Source of the DNA: Opeltia flavorubescens
Taxonomy: Eukaryota > Ascomycota > Lecanoromycetes > Teloschistales > Teloschistaceae
Assembly: GCA_000442125.1 (NCBI GenBank)
Contig: KE546970.1
Span: 736,667 to 800,666, forward strand
Length of the DNA: 64,000 nt
Direction of reading: 5' to 3'
This document shows, one piece after another, positions 27,268 to 36,350 of this stretch. Position 1 is the first letter of the stretch. Each line of letters begins with the position of its first letter. The position numbers and the translations under genes were made by a program. The notes under the pieces were generated by a model, which had not been told where the DNA came from, ran no database searches, and saw nothing but the letters and a program-made list of their open reading frames with translations.

Positions 27268-28960
27268 AAATCGCGATAAAAAATTTATAGATTAGCTATA
27301 GCGCTAGATATTTAAAATATTAAAAATAAATTTATAATATTTTATTATTTAATATCTATAAAATAATAATATATTAGAATAATTTAATTAAATTACTAAA
27401 ATTATTATATACTATTATATTATTATATTAAATAATTTTAAATTATAATTTATTATTTTTTTATAAATATTAATAGTATTTAATAATTTTATAAATTATA
27501 ATTTTATATTTAAAGTATTTAATTAAATATTATTCGAATTTAAAATTTATAAAATACTAGATTTTTTATACCTATTAAATTCTAAATAAATTATTTAACT
27601 AGAAGATATACTAGATTTTAAAACTTCTATCGACGTTTTTATTAAAAAACCAGCTACTTTTTTAATTATAATATAAATAGTTTATTATTATAATTTAATT
27701 ATTTTAAAAATTAATAAATCTATAAATATATTTATAATATAAAATATTATAATATTAATAATTATAAAAAAGTACTAGCTTATATATATTAATATTAAAA
27801 ATATTATTATTTTTATTTTAATAAAAATAAAAGAATATTATAATATATACTATTAATTAATTTATTTTAAAATTAGTAATTTTATAAAAATATATTTATA
27901 TTAAAATTATAATATATTAAATTTTATTTCTAAAAAAAAAAAATAATAGCTAGTAGATTTTTTTAAAATTATTAAATATATTAAATTATTAGTTTATTAT
28001 TTAAAGTTATTATTTATTATAAATATTTATAATATAATATTAATAATATATTTAAAATTTACTACTAATTTTAATAATAATTTCTACTAATATTATTATA
28101 TATTTATACTTTTAGTTATTATTAATAATAATAAAAAGTTTAAAATTAAATAAATCTTTTATAAACGCTATATCTATAAAAATAAAAATTTTTTTATTTA
28201 ATATTTTATTTATTAGTTTAATTATAGATTTAAAAATAATTAATAAATATTTAAATATCGTTTAAATAATATTAAAATACTAGTAAAATAATATAAACGT
28301 TATTTTAATTTAAAATTAGCTTTAAATTATAATAAAACTGTTAATAATATTAATATTAATATTAAATAGTAGAAATAAATTAAAAAGCCGCTTATTAGCG
28401 AAAAAAAGCTTATTATTAAAAGTTAATATTTTATTTATTACCGGTATCTATTATAGTTATATTATATAAATAGAAAATTAATAGAATAAATAGAATTAAA
28501 TAGTTATTATAATTTAAAGGAGGCTTTTTAAATATATTTATCTAGTTAAATTTAACGTCTTTTAATATTTATATTTATTTAGTTATAGATTTTATAAATA
28601 AATAATTCTTTATTTTTAATATAATATTATTATTCTATACCTATTATATAATAAATATACTAGATTAAATCCGATAATAATACCGAAATTTATATTTTTT
28701 ATAGTATTTTATATTAAAATTATAAAAATATATATTATTATTTTATATATATAATCAAATATTTTCGATTTTTTAATTATTATAATTTTTTAATACTAAT
28801 ATTATTCTTTAATAAATAAAAATATTATTTTTATAATTATTAACGTTTAATAATTTTTATATATTGTTAAATTATAAAAATATCAGAAATTTTAAAAATA
28901 TACAATTAGCTATTTAAATTAATATATTATATATTATAAGTATTTTTTAATATATAATAG
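27268..28960 (+). mobile_element. Element X copy C, 3' segment
   Basis: This resumes copy C after gypsy-2 and matches the reverse complement of about 850-1900 of copy B. Its last ~300 bp (about 28650-28960) have no partner in the window because copy B stops near 813. RIP mutation ends close to 28960, so this edge is both the end of recognisable element X and the end of the AT block. Confidence 0.65.
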
Positions 28961-28974
28961 TATAAACTGGTTGC

Positions 28975-29139
28975 CTTCCAGATAATAACGCTGATATAGA
29001 CGAAACCTGCGACGAAACCGAGGGCATGCGATGCCTTGTATTAATGTATATAAATTCTGTATATATTACTGCATGTGAGCGACAGTAGACCGCCAGATTA
29101 TACTTTCAAACTGTTTCCCTTTCATTGAATCCTTTCTGC
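28975..29139 (+). repeat. LTR-like fragment, not RIPped, at block edge
   Basis: From about 29041 the sequence can be aligned with the last ~100 bp of the gypsy-1 LTR: both have TTAAT-TATATA, a GACAGTAGACC/AACAGTAGAAC stretch, then ACTGTTTCCCT/ACAGTTTCCCT, ending CCTTTCTGCA/CCTTTTTACA. It keeps CA and TG dinucleotides. It may be a degenerate 3' LTR of element X or a truncated solo LTR that was too short or too diverged for RIP. Confidence 0.5.
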
Positions 29140-29346
29140 AAACGTCCTTTGGTGTTTTGGGGTCATAGGATGGATCGTGGCTTTTTCAATGCAATTAAAC
29201 AGGCATGCTGCCCGTGTGAGTTTTCTTGTTGCTGCTAAGGACAGTCTTCCATGGGTTTGTCACCGTTGCGTAGACCGCGGTTCACGCCGAAGGTTCCGTG
29301 CGCAAGCTCTGAGCAGTCGTTCGACATGACTGGAATATGTCACAGG

Positions 29347-30280
29347 CTAGAGTCCAAAAAAGACACAGATGGCCTGCTAGAGACGTCAGATGTGCCATAG
29401 GAGATAATTTGCCAGGAATTATACGCACCTTGCTTGCGCCCTCCATACAGTAATGGACTGTTCTGAGCCGCCCTGATTCCTTGTTTGCCTCTGCCACCTG
29501 GCGCAGATCGGACGTTCGAGGCAGGAATACGATGATATTTTCAGTCAGTTGACGAAACGGGCCCAAAAGCTGCAGCAGTGAATATGGCTGCATTGTTGAT
29601 AAGTCAAATATTGGATCTGTTCTGTAACCGGGACCTGCTGGTCAGACCAAGTTCTAAGAAGACCCAAATAGTAGCTGGAATTTACCTCCCCATGGCGGAC
29701 TCGCAAAGATGACACTATATTGACCCAGGGGCGAAAGCTCGTTTTTGATTATCTCGAAACAGTCTCCATGAAACCAAGAAATCTTATGGTCTACGCCGTA
29801 CAACTTGGCGTTGTGCTTGCCGCAGCGCATCACATCCTCATCCAGCTCGATGGCGTAAATCTTCTTCCATCTACCTGAACGTGCGAAGGCGATAGCATTG
29901 CCCCCAACGCCAGCAAAGCAATCGATTAGAATAGCTTTGCAAGAAGATGTACATGCCGCGACATGTTGCGCAATCTTGCTAGCAGAAGCTCATCAGATCT
30001 AAGATATTTAGGCATGAGGAATTGTTGGAAAAATATACTTCGCTACTGGTTCAGGAGTGACGCCATACCAAGCGCAATCTGTCATTAGAATCCCGTCATC
30101 GTATTTTGAAAACAAGTCGTATCTCTGGTGATAATACCTGCGATCTAGTTGGTATCTCTACGTTGTTTGACGAGGAAGGAACTAGCCAGACTTCTGAATC
30201 TCCCACGGCACTTGCTGAAGATCAGTATAGTGCTTACAGGTATCGAGTATTTCGTTTTGCTGATGGGCTGTAGGGCTCAT
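29347..30280 (-). CDS. tgs1: Trimethylguanosine synthase (snRNA cap hypermethylase)
   Basis: Converts the m7G cap of snRNAs and snoRNAs to the 2,2,7-trimethyl form, using S-adenosylmethionine, in the nucleus or nucleolus. Five exons give 237 aa: 30280-30192, 30137-30039, 29978-29686, 29634-29429, 29373-29347. Visible motifs are 'QKYYHQRYDLFSKYDDG' and 'GVTPEPVA' near the N-terminus, the SAM-binding 'DCFAGVGGN' (82-90), the catalytic 'SPPWGGPGY' (156-164), and the family ending 'HYCMEGASKAICVFFGL'. All four introns (51-60 nt) restore family sequence in frame. The first intron uses a weak donor (GTCTGG). The protein is short and lacks the long N-terminal extension of animal TGS1, as is usual in fungi. 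It is the first gene after the RIP block and divergent from taf1. Confidence 0.93.
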
Positions 30281-30621
30281 CTTTGACGAGTTGAACAATG
30301 GATCAGTATGACAAAATTACTCCTACAATTATCAAGGAGTGATTTCAGTGTTGTAATAAAGAGGACTTTACGGACATATATAAACGATTTTAGAAACCAT
30401 CCGAAGCACCATCAATATTGGTATGATAAAGCTCGCCTCCTTCCTAGGTCCGTAAAGCTTCAAGGTTACTTCCGATTGGACGATATCTCTTGTCCAAACG
30501 TCACCGATTAGACGCTGAGACCGCGCGGCGCCGTAGACGCAAATGATGGGGGTGCATACTATCAACTTAGTCCGAGACTTCCGTTGAACTTAAGTTCACT
30601 TTGACTTGGGTTTCGTCGAGC
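30281..30621. promoter_or_regulatory. Divergent intergenic region tgs1/taf1
   Basis: 341 bp between the inferred start codons of two divergent genes, presumably holding both promoters. I see no recognisable upstream coding exon or clear TATA box. It includes short AT-rich stretches. Confidence 0.5.
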
Positions 30622-33600
30622 ATGCCCCATGCCACAGAGTCTGTGGACGCGCAAGATGCGCAAGATGATTCACTGATCCGACAATTTCTTGATCTAAGGA
30701 ACCCTCTCGACATCTCTCCTGGACTAGAGCCTGGAGAGAAAGCAGATGATGCTGTAGACTATGGGGATTTAAGTGACGATGATCTCGCGGATGACGATGA
30801 CATATCGAGGAAAAGTCCTCCGGAACTCGAACAGCCAGAGGCCATTCATGCGGAATTTGAAGATTGCAGAATCGAAGATCAAAGTCAAGTCATAACCGGA
30901 CATGGAACTTTCGATGACGAGTTTGACGATCTTTTCGGAGAAGTGCCGCAGTCACCGATCAAGAACGATGAAATAGATGTTAAGAAATCTGTCACCAGCC
31001 CTTTGCCCCGTCTGGACTCCTTCGAGCCTGGACCGACGGGCACTGGGAATGGGTACCAACAGCAAGTGGTTGGCCAGCTACAGATTCAAACACGAAACGC
31101 AGACATTATACAACCTCGGTCTCTGCAGGCGCTCAACTCGCAGACCGTATCCAAAGAAGAGCAGATGCAACAATATCTTATATCAATGTCCAGGCACGGT
31201 GCCATAATTCAAGAAAGCCCTTTAGACGAAGCTCGCGATGAGCATCATACGCAGGATCTTGCTACTCTATGGCCGAAATTCGATCGACACAGAGTGCCAC
31301 GCTTTATGGATCTTCTACCTGGAAAACGATCCTACTATATTGGCAAGAAACCATCGAAGCAACCAAAGCCGGTCAATCCTACCAAGTTGAATCTGGACCT
31401 TGCACATGATCAAGAGAAACATTTTAGACTTGCATCTGGTCCGCGTAATACCTTCGATGCAGAAAGTGAGCTCAACTGCGTTGTGAGGCTATCGCCCGTC
31501 GTCGATCCACAAGCGGACAGGACTGATGATACTCCGCTACTTTCCGATTCGGACAAAGACAGTGTTGGAGGAGTCACCTGGCAAGATTTGCAGATCGTCT
31601 GCGAGGATTGGGATTACCAGGGTCCTTCGGAATCCACAACATCAAAATTTCGCCCTTTAAATAAGCGCCTAGGAAATCAAGCCGAGGAAGATAACGACTT
31701 TCTTGCTCCAAGTGAAACCGGTTGGACTCCTCCACCACCTGCTAAGGTGAATCGTAGATGAGTTTCTTGGTTATGTTGCTGACTTTGTGGCAGAGACGCA
31801 AGACTGGCCATGGCGATTGGGTATCGTTTCATACATGCCAATTCTCGCTTCCTGCGCTAGGCGATCCCGCACACACCACGTCGCAGGTTGCTCGGTACGT
31901 GACGCTTGACCTTAACGACCCGAACATTCTCGTCGAAAAGACTGGTCCTGAGAAAGTGCGACAAAATGTAAAACCTTCGGGCTTCAAAACAACAACACCT
32001 CTGATCAAGAGATACAACATCTCAAACGATGAGGCATATGACCTTTTGAAGGAGAATCATCAAAGTAAGATCCGCAGCAATCTTGGGAATCCTCAAGTAG
32101 AACATAGTTTACCTGCGGTCCGGCTGCAATGGCCTTACGTATGTGAAAAGCTTACCCTTTTTCACTACTGAAACATTCATCTCACACTGATCATCTGCAG
32201 TATAAAACGAAGCTTGAAAAACAAGAGGCTAGATCATTCCATCGACCCGTAATGAGCTTCCGTACAAACGAAAAGATACTGTTCAACAAACCAAGACATG
32301 TGAAAAGAAAGCATGTGAAAGGCAGGGAGACCCATAATATTTACGCAAACACACATGATCTCTCGCTGGGAGACAATTCCAGTGTGCTTTTGCTAGAGTA
32401 TTCTGAGGAGTTCCCTACAATTATGTCCAACTTCGGTATGGGAAGCAGGATCATCAATTACTACCGTCGAAGGAGCGCCGAGGACGGCTCGCGGCCGAAA
32501 CTGGAGATAGGTGAGACTAATTTGCTGATGCCCCAAGACAAGAGCCCGTTCTCTATGTTCGGACACATTGAGCCCGGCGAAGTCTCACCGGCCCTATACA
32601 ATGGCATGTATAAGGCTCCGCTGTTCACACAGGAGCCAAAATCCCATGACTTCATTGTGGTGCGCAACACGACCGGTGTTGATGGGCCTTCATGGTTTAT
32701 TCGAAATATCGAGCATCTACGCATTGTCGGACAGGAGTTTCCCTCTGTCGATGTTCCCGGTCCCCACTCACGGAAAGTTACGACTGCCGCTAAAAACCGG
32801 CTGAAGATGATATCTTACCGTCTTCTCCGCAAAAGCAAGACCCACAGGATCAAAGTTTCTGCCGTGACAAAGCATTTTACAGACTCGACCGACATGCAGA
32901 ACCGACAAAAGATGAAGGAATTCATGCAATTTGATAAAACCGGAAAAGAATGGGAAATGCGGACGGGGGAGGCAATCCCAGATGAAGAATCGATCCGAAT
33001 GATGGTCAAACCGGAGGACGTCTGCCTCCTTGAATCCATGCAAGTTGGCCAACAACATTTACAAGATGCGGGCTTTGGGCAAGGAGATGACGACGCCGAA
33101 GGGGACGCTGCGAATCAAGGGCGAGGTATTGAACAGCTCCTTGCGCCTTGGTTCACAACAAGGAATTTCCTCAACGCCATTCAGGGTAAGGCCATGCTGG
33201 AGCTTCATGGGGAAGGGGATCCTTCAGGCCGTGGTGAGGCTTTCAGTTTCATCAAGACTTCGATGAAAGGCGGATTCAAAGCGATGGGAGAAAGTGTGGA
33301 GGATCGATTGGACGCAAAAAAGATGAAGGAGCTCGGCGGACACAGTTACAATGTCGCGAGACAACAGAGGTCTTATGAAGAGTCCATCCGCCGTATATGG
33401 GACGCTCAGAAAGATAGCTTATCCTCAATCCAGGAACATTCGGATACTGACAAGGATGATGTGGAGATTGATGAGGACGAAGACTTTCAGAGCGGTATTC
33501 GAACACCACACTCTGAAGCGCAGACACCGGCGTCATTCCGCCGAAAAGACGATGAAACCATGAGCCAATTTAGCAAGTTCAGCAGCGGTAGCCAGGTCGG

Positions 33601-34244
33601 CAAGATACTCAAGATAACTCGACGGTATATCAAATCCGACGGTTCGCTAGAGGAGAGCTCTGAGACCATCCGGAACACAAGAGTCATCCGCCAGTATCTC
33701 AAAAGGAGGAACGAGCAGGAGCTCGCGAAGCTCAAGTTTGTACCGAAGCCGGGATCCCAAGCGTCAGATGCTTACTTATGGCAGGTTGACTGAAATCAGA
33801 CCCTCAGGCGATGCAGAACAGGATCGACGAGCACTTCAAGCGTAGGGTGTCCAATATTCAAGACTCAAACTATTCCATGCTAACGTTTCCAAAGCTTAGG
33901 CGGCGAGCTCGCTCGGCTCGAGCGAAACAAGGATCGAAGGCTGGCGCGCGAAAAACAGAAGGGTTTACGAAACGGTGACATGGAGGATTCCCCTGCTTCT
34001 CCATCTTCTACCATACCTGTGATGCCCAAAAGTGCTGGAACTCAACGAAAATGTGCGAACTGTGGTCAAGTTGGGCATATCAAAACCAACAAAAAGTGCG
34101 GTTTTCTCGTCCTGCAATTTGTGAATACTGTACTAATTGGTTGTTTCTCTTGCTACCAGGCTATGCCCAATGCTCAATGGGACGATGAAACAAGATGACG
34201 TCCCGGGCGATTCGCCATTCGCAATGGGTGCACCCGCTATATGA
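30622..34244 (+). CDS. taf1: TFIID subunit TAF1 (TAFII250/TAF145 homologue)
   Basis: Largest subunit of TFIID, the RNA polymerase II initiation factor; binds TBP and scaffolds other TAFs in the nucleus. Six exons encode 1115 aa: 30622-31746, 31794-32138, 32201-33735, 33785-33841, 33895-34095, 34160-34244. The acidic N-terminus (for example 'YGDLSDDDLADDDD') suits TBP binding. The central DUF3591-type region (about 490-900) includes 'FRTNEKILFNKPRHVKRK', 'FGMGSRIINYYRR', 'FIVVRN' and 'WFIRNIEHLRIVGQEFP'. A CCHC zinc knuckle (C1074, C1077, H1082, C1090) lies near the end and is rebuilt by the last splice. There is no bromodomain, as in yeast. Splicing at 31746/31794 restores the family's 'KRRKTG'. 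The start is the first ATG of the frame. Confidence 0.94.
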
Positions 34245-35055
34245 AAATCAAGATGGGACAGTTAGAAAGCTTGACTGCACCACATACATGCATTCATATT
34301 AATTTTCCATTGTGCTACGACTGATGGAATCTCCTAAGCTACAGGCCTATTCCTTGAATTCCTTGCCTTCAAGTCTTTGTTGCTTAACGTCAAGTACCAG
34401 CGTTGCGAACCCAAGTAGTTTGGGAGCATATCGTTTTAGGCTCGAGACCTGATAGTACTCACGAGATATCCGAACTTTAACGGTCAAGCGCGTATAGTGC
34501 CATTATTGGTTTCTTGCTTTACTGCATGTTCTCGGATTGCAAGTTGAGACTTGATAAATGCTCTTCAAGGCTTGGAAGAATAATTAAACCTAGAGAGGGG
34601 TGTCGCAAGTAATGGTCACATGCTTTTTTGACTGTGTTGACGGCTTTGATAGTGGAAATTAATCCAGAATCCTACAAGCTACCGAATGTTATTGCCACGA
34701 CTGAGCGTTATTGATAGCACCAGCAATGCTAAGAGGAGGAGGAAGAGGAGGAGGAGGAATTACATAGTACCGGGTCCAATATTACCGATTATTAGCATAG
34801 ACGATGAATGTCATATTCGGGAACATTGACTTCCTATCTGGATCAAACCATCCCTGCCGGCAATTTAGAAGCGCAAGCCACCTTGCAAATATTACGTTCT
34901 CGAACAGCTTCCCCTGAGCCCAGATCCGACTAAAACGCCTTAAGTGCAATCACATAGGATTTGGTGTCCTACCTGTATCTGTGTACCGAAATAGTATACG
35001 ATGGGAGTAATACTCCCAGCGCTCTTTCGCCTGTATCCCACACATCGCCCTCTAC
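34245..35055. other. Intergenic, with purine microsatellite
   Basis: 811 bp without a supported gene. It holds the taf1 3' end and the promoter of the WSC gene. The only distinct structure is a 29-nt uninterrupted GA/GGA purine run at 34731-34759. Confidence 0.6.
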
Positions 35056-35757
35056 ATGCAGCTCCTCTGGATAAGTCTAATCGCTTCGCTTTCAACAGTT
35101 AGCACCGAATCAACCAACCCAGCACCTGTAACTTTGACTCGGCCCACTGCTGCCTCCTCTGCAACGGTCGTCCCGAGTGCAGCCGCGTACAATTATTCCG
35201 GATGCTACAATGAAACCACGGGCGACTCCGCAACTGGAAATGCCAGAGCTCTGTCTGGTGGATCCATGGTATTTGCCCCTAATCGAGCGCTTCATTGTTT
35301 CCGAAGCTGATAGCACACCGCATTGGAGAATGCATCCGATGTTATGACCGTACAACGGTGCATGAAGTTCTGCGGCAAGTCTGAATATGCTGGGCTTGAG
35401 TACGGTCGCGAGGTCTGTCTTTCGCGACCTCCCTACTGTCCGGGCCGTAATCTGACTTCAAGCCCCTAGTGCTGGTGTTCGGTGGACTTGAACACGCTGT
35501 CTCTCAAGTTACCCGATTCAAGCTGCGACCTTGCTTGTAGTGGAAATAGCAGTCAAGTCTGCGGTGGATCCTTGACGTGAGCTTCAAGAATAAGAGGGGA
35601 GCAAACGATCCAGCTAATATCAGAGGACAGGATTACGTTGTACAAACGCATACCTGGCGCTAGGTCCACGGCATCAAAAATACACTTTGCATACAGCTCA
35701 AAACTAGGACTATCTGCAATTGCAATATTTGTCCTCTGCGCAATGCTTGTCCTTTAG
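35056..35757 (+). CDS. Small secreted or GPI-anchored WSC-domain protein
   Basis: Probably a cell-surface protein; WSC domains occur in fungal wall stress sensors and carbohydrate-binding extracellular proteins. Four exons give 181 aa: 35056-35268, 35314-35412, 35470-35576, 35631-35757. Residues 1-18 look like a signal peptide (MQLLWISLIASLSTVSTE). A Ser/Thr-rich stretch follows, then a single WSC domain: 'YSGCYNE', 'MTVQRCMKFC', 'GLEYGRECWC', 'CDLACSGN', 'QVCGGSLTITLY'. A C-terminal hydrophobic run (about 162-181, 'LGLSAIAIFVLCAMLVL') ends the protein, fitting a GPI-attachment signal or tail anchor. All three introns (45-57 nt) restore conserved cysteines in frame. It lacks the cytoplasmic tail of true Wsc sensors, so signalling is unlikely. 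Confidence 0.86.
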
Positions 35758-36350
35758 CGCTCTGAATTACTCAACTGCGAATATATGTATATAGCTGTGG
35801 AGGTACGGTCAAGGCCAGGGCTCTATCTTGGGTTTTTATGCTTATGCAGTTTACACAGGCTGTATTGGACGGAGCTTGAGAATTGAGAGGAGAATTATAC
35901 AATACAGTTTACGTCCACTGACACTTGTTGGTACACCAAGCCCTCGGCAGCGACTGATGCATGTGTGACAGTGATGTGTCCTGCCCACATTGTGCGGTCC
36001 GTTGGTCTATCGACTCCAATAAGCAGCTTTTGCCAACGTGCTTGATGCTCGGCCTTTTTGGCATCGTACCACACCCGGCGTCGGTGGGGAATGCACGCTT
36101 AAGGCAGTATAGGGAAGCAAACCTTGAACCGAGCATCCAAGCCAGATGCGTAACCATCCAAATCGTAGAAACATCAAAGGTTAAACCGCTCACGGCATTG
36201 ACGTGCAGTAACAATGTTCTGCTTGGATTTGCATCACGTGTCGTTGTGTAGAGCAATAGCTAGATACATCTGCATCAGCTTGCATTCTGGATCAGCACAA
36301 AGTTTGAAGGCGAGGTCAAACATCGCAGCTTTTCTGTACCGAAACCTAAT
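35758..36350. other. Intergenic, convergent region
   Basis: 593 bp between the WSC gene (+) and the kinase gene (-). Two overlapping small open frames on opposite strands (about 35909-36256 and 35961-36251) show no family resemblance or splice logic, so I do not call genes. It presumably holds both 3' ends. Confidence 0.55.

Larger units (their letters stand above)
1..28960. repeat. RIP-mutated AT-rich heterochromatin-like block
   Basis: The whole stretch is built almost only of A and T. CA and TG dinucleotides are nearly missing, while CG, CC and CT survive, which is the pattern of repeat-induced point mutation (CpA to TpA) rather than CpG deamination. No open reading frame of useful length exists. 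Coding remnants of Ty3/gypsy polyproteins can still be read if the RIP-type stops (TAA and TAG from CAA and CAG) are ignored. The block ends abruptly near 28,960, where composition becomes normal. It probably corresponds to an H3K9-methylated AT isochore (centromere, pericentromere or subtelomere); which one cannot be told from the window. Confidence 0.93.

Noticed and set aside
1-28960. Possibility that the AT-rich block is mitochondrial DNA or low-quality filler
   Set aside because: CA/TG depletion with CG retained, readable gypsy pol remnants, LTR pairs and target duplications all indicate RIPped nuclear transposons.
30308-30565. Short open frames on both strands in the tgs1/taf1 spacer
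   Set aside because: Both are short, overlap each other and have no similarity; the region is better explained as a divergent promoter.
32139-32200. Possibility that taf1 consists of two or three separate genes
   Set aside because: The separate open frames are joined by introns with good donors and acceptors, and joining them restores TAF1 family sequence, including the zinc knuckle at the end.
35909-36256. 115-codon open frame on the minus strand (and an overlapping plus-strand frame) between the WSC gene and the kinase
   Set aside because: No recognisable domain, no splice partners, no family similarity, and both strands are open by chance in the same place.
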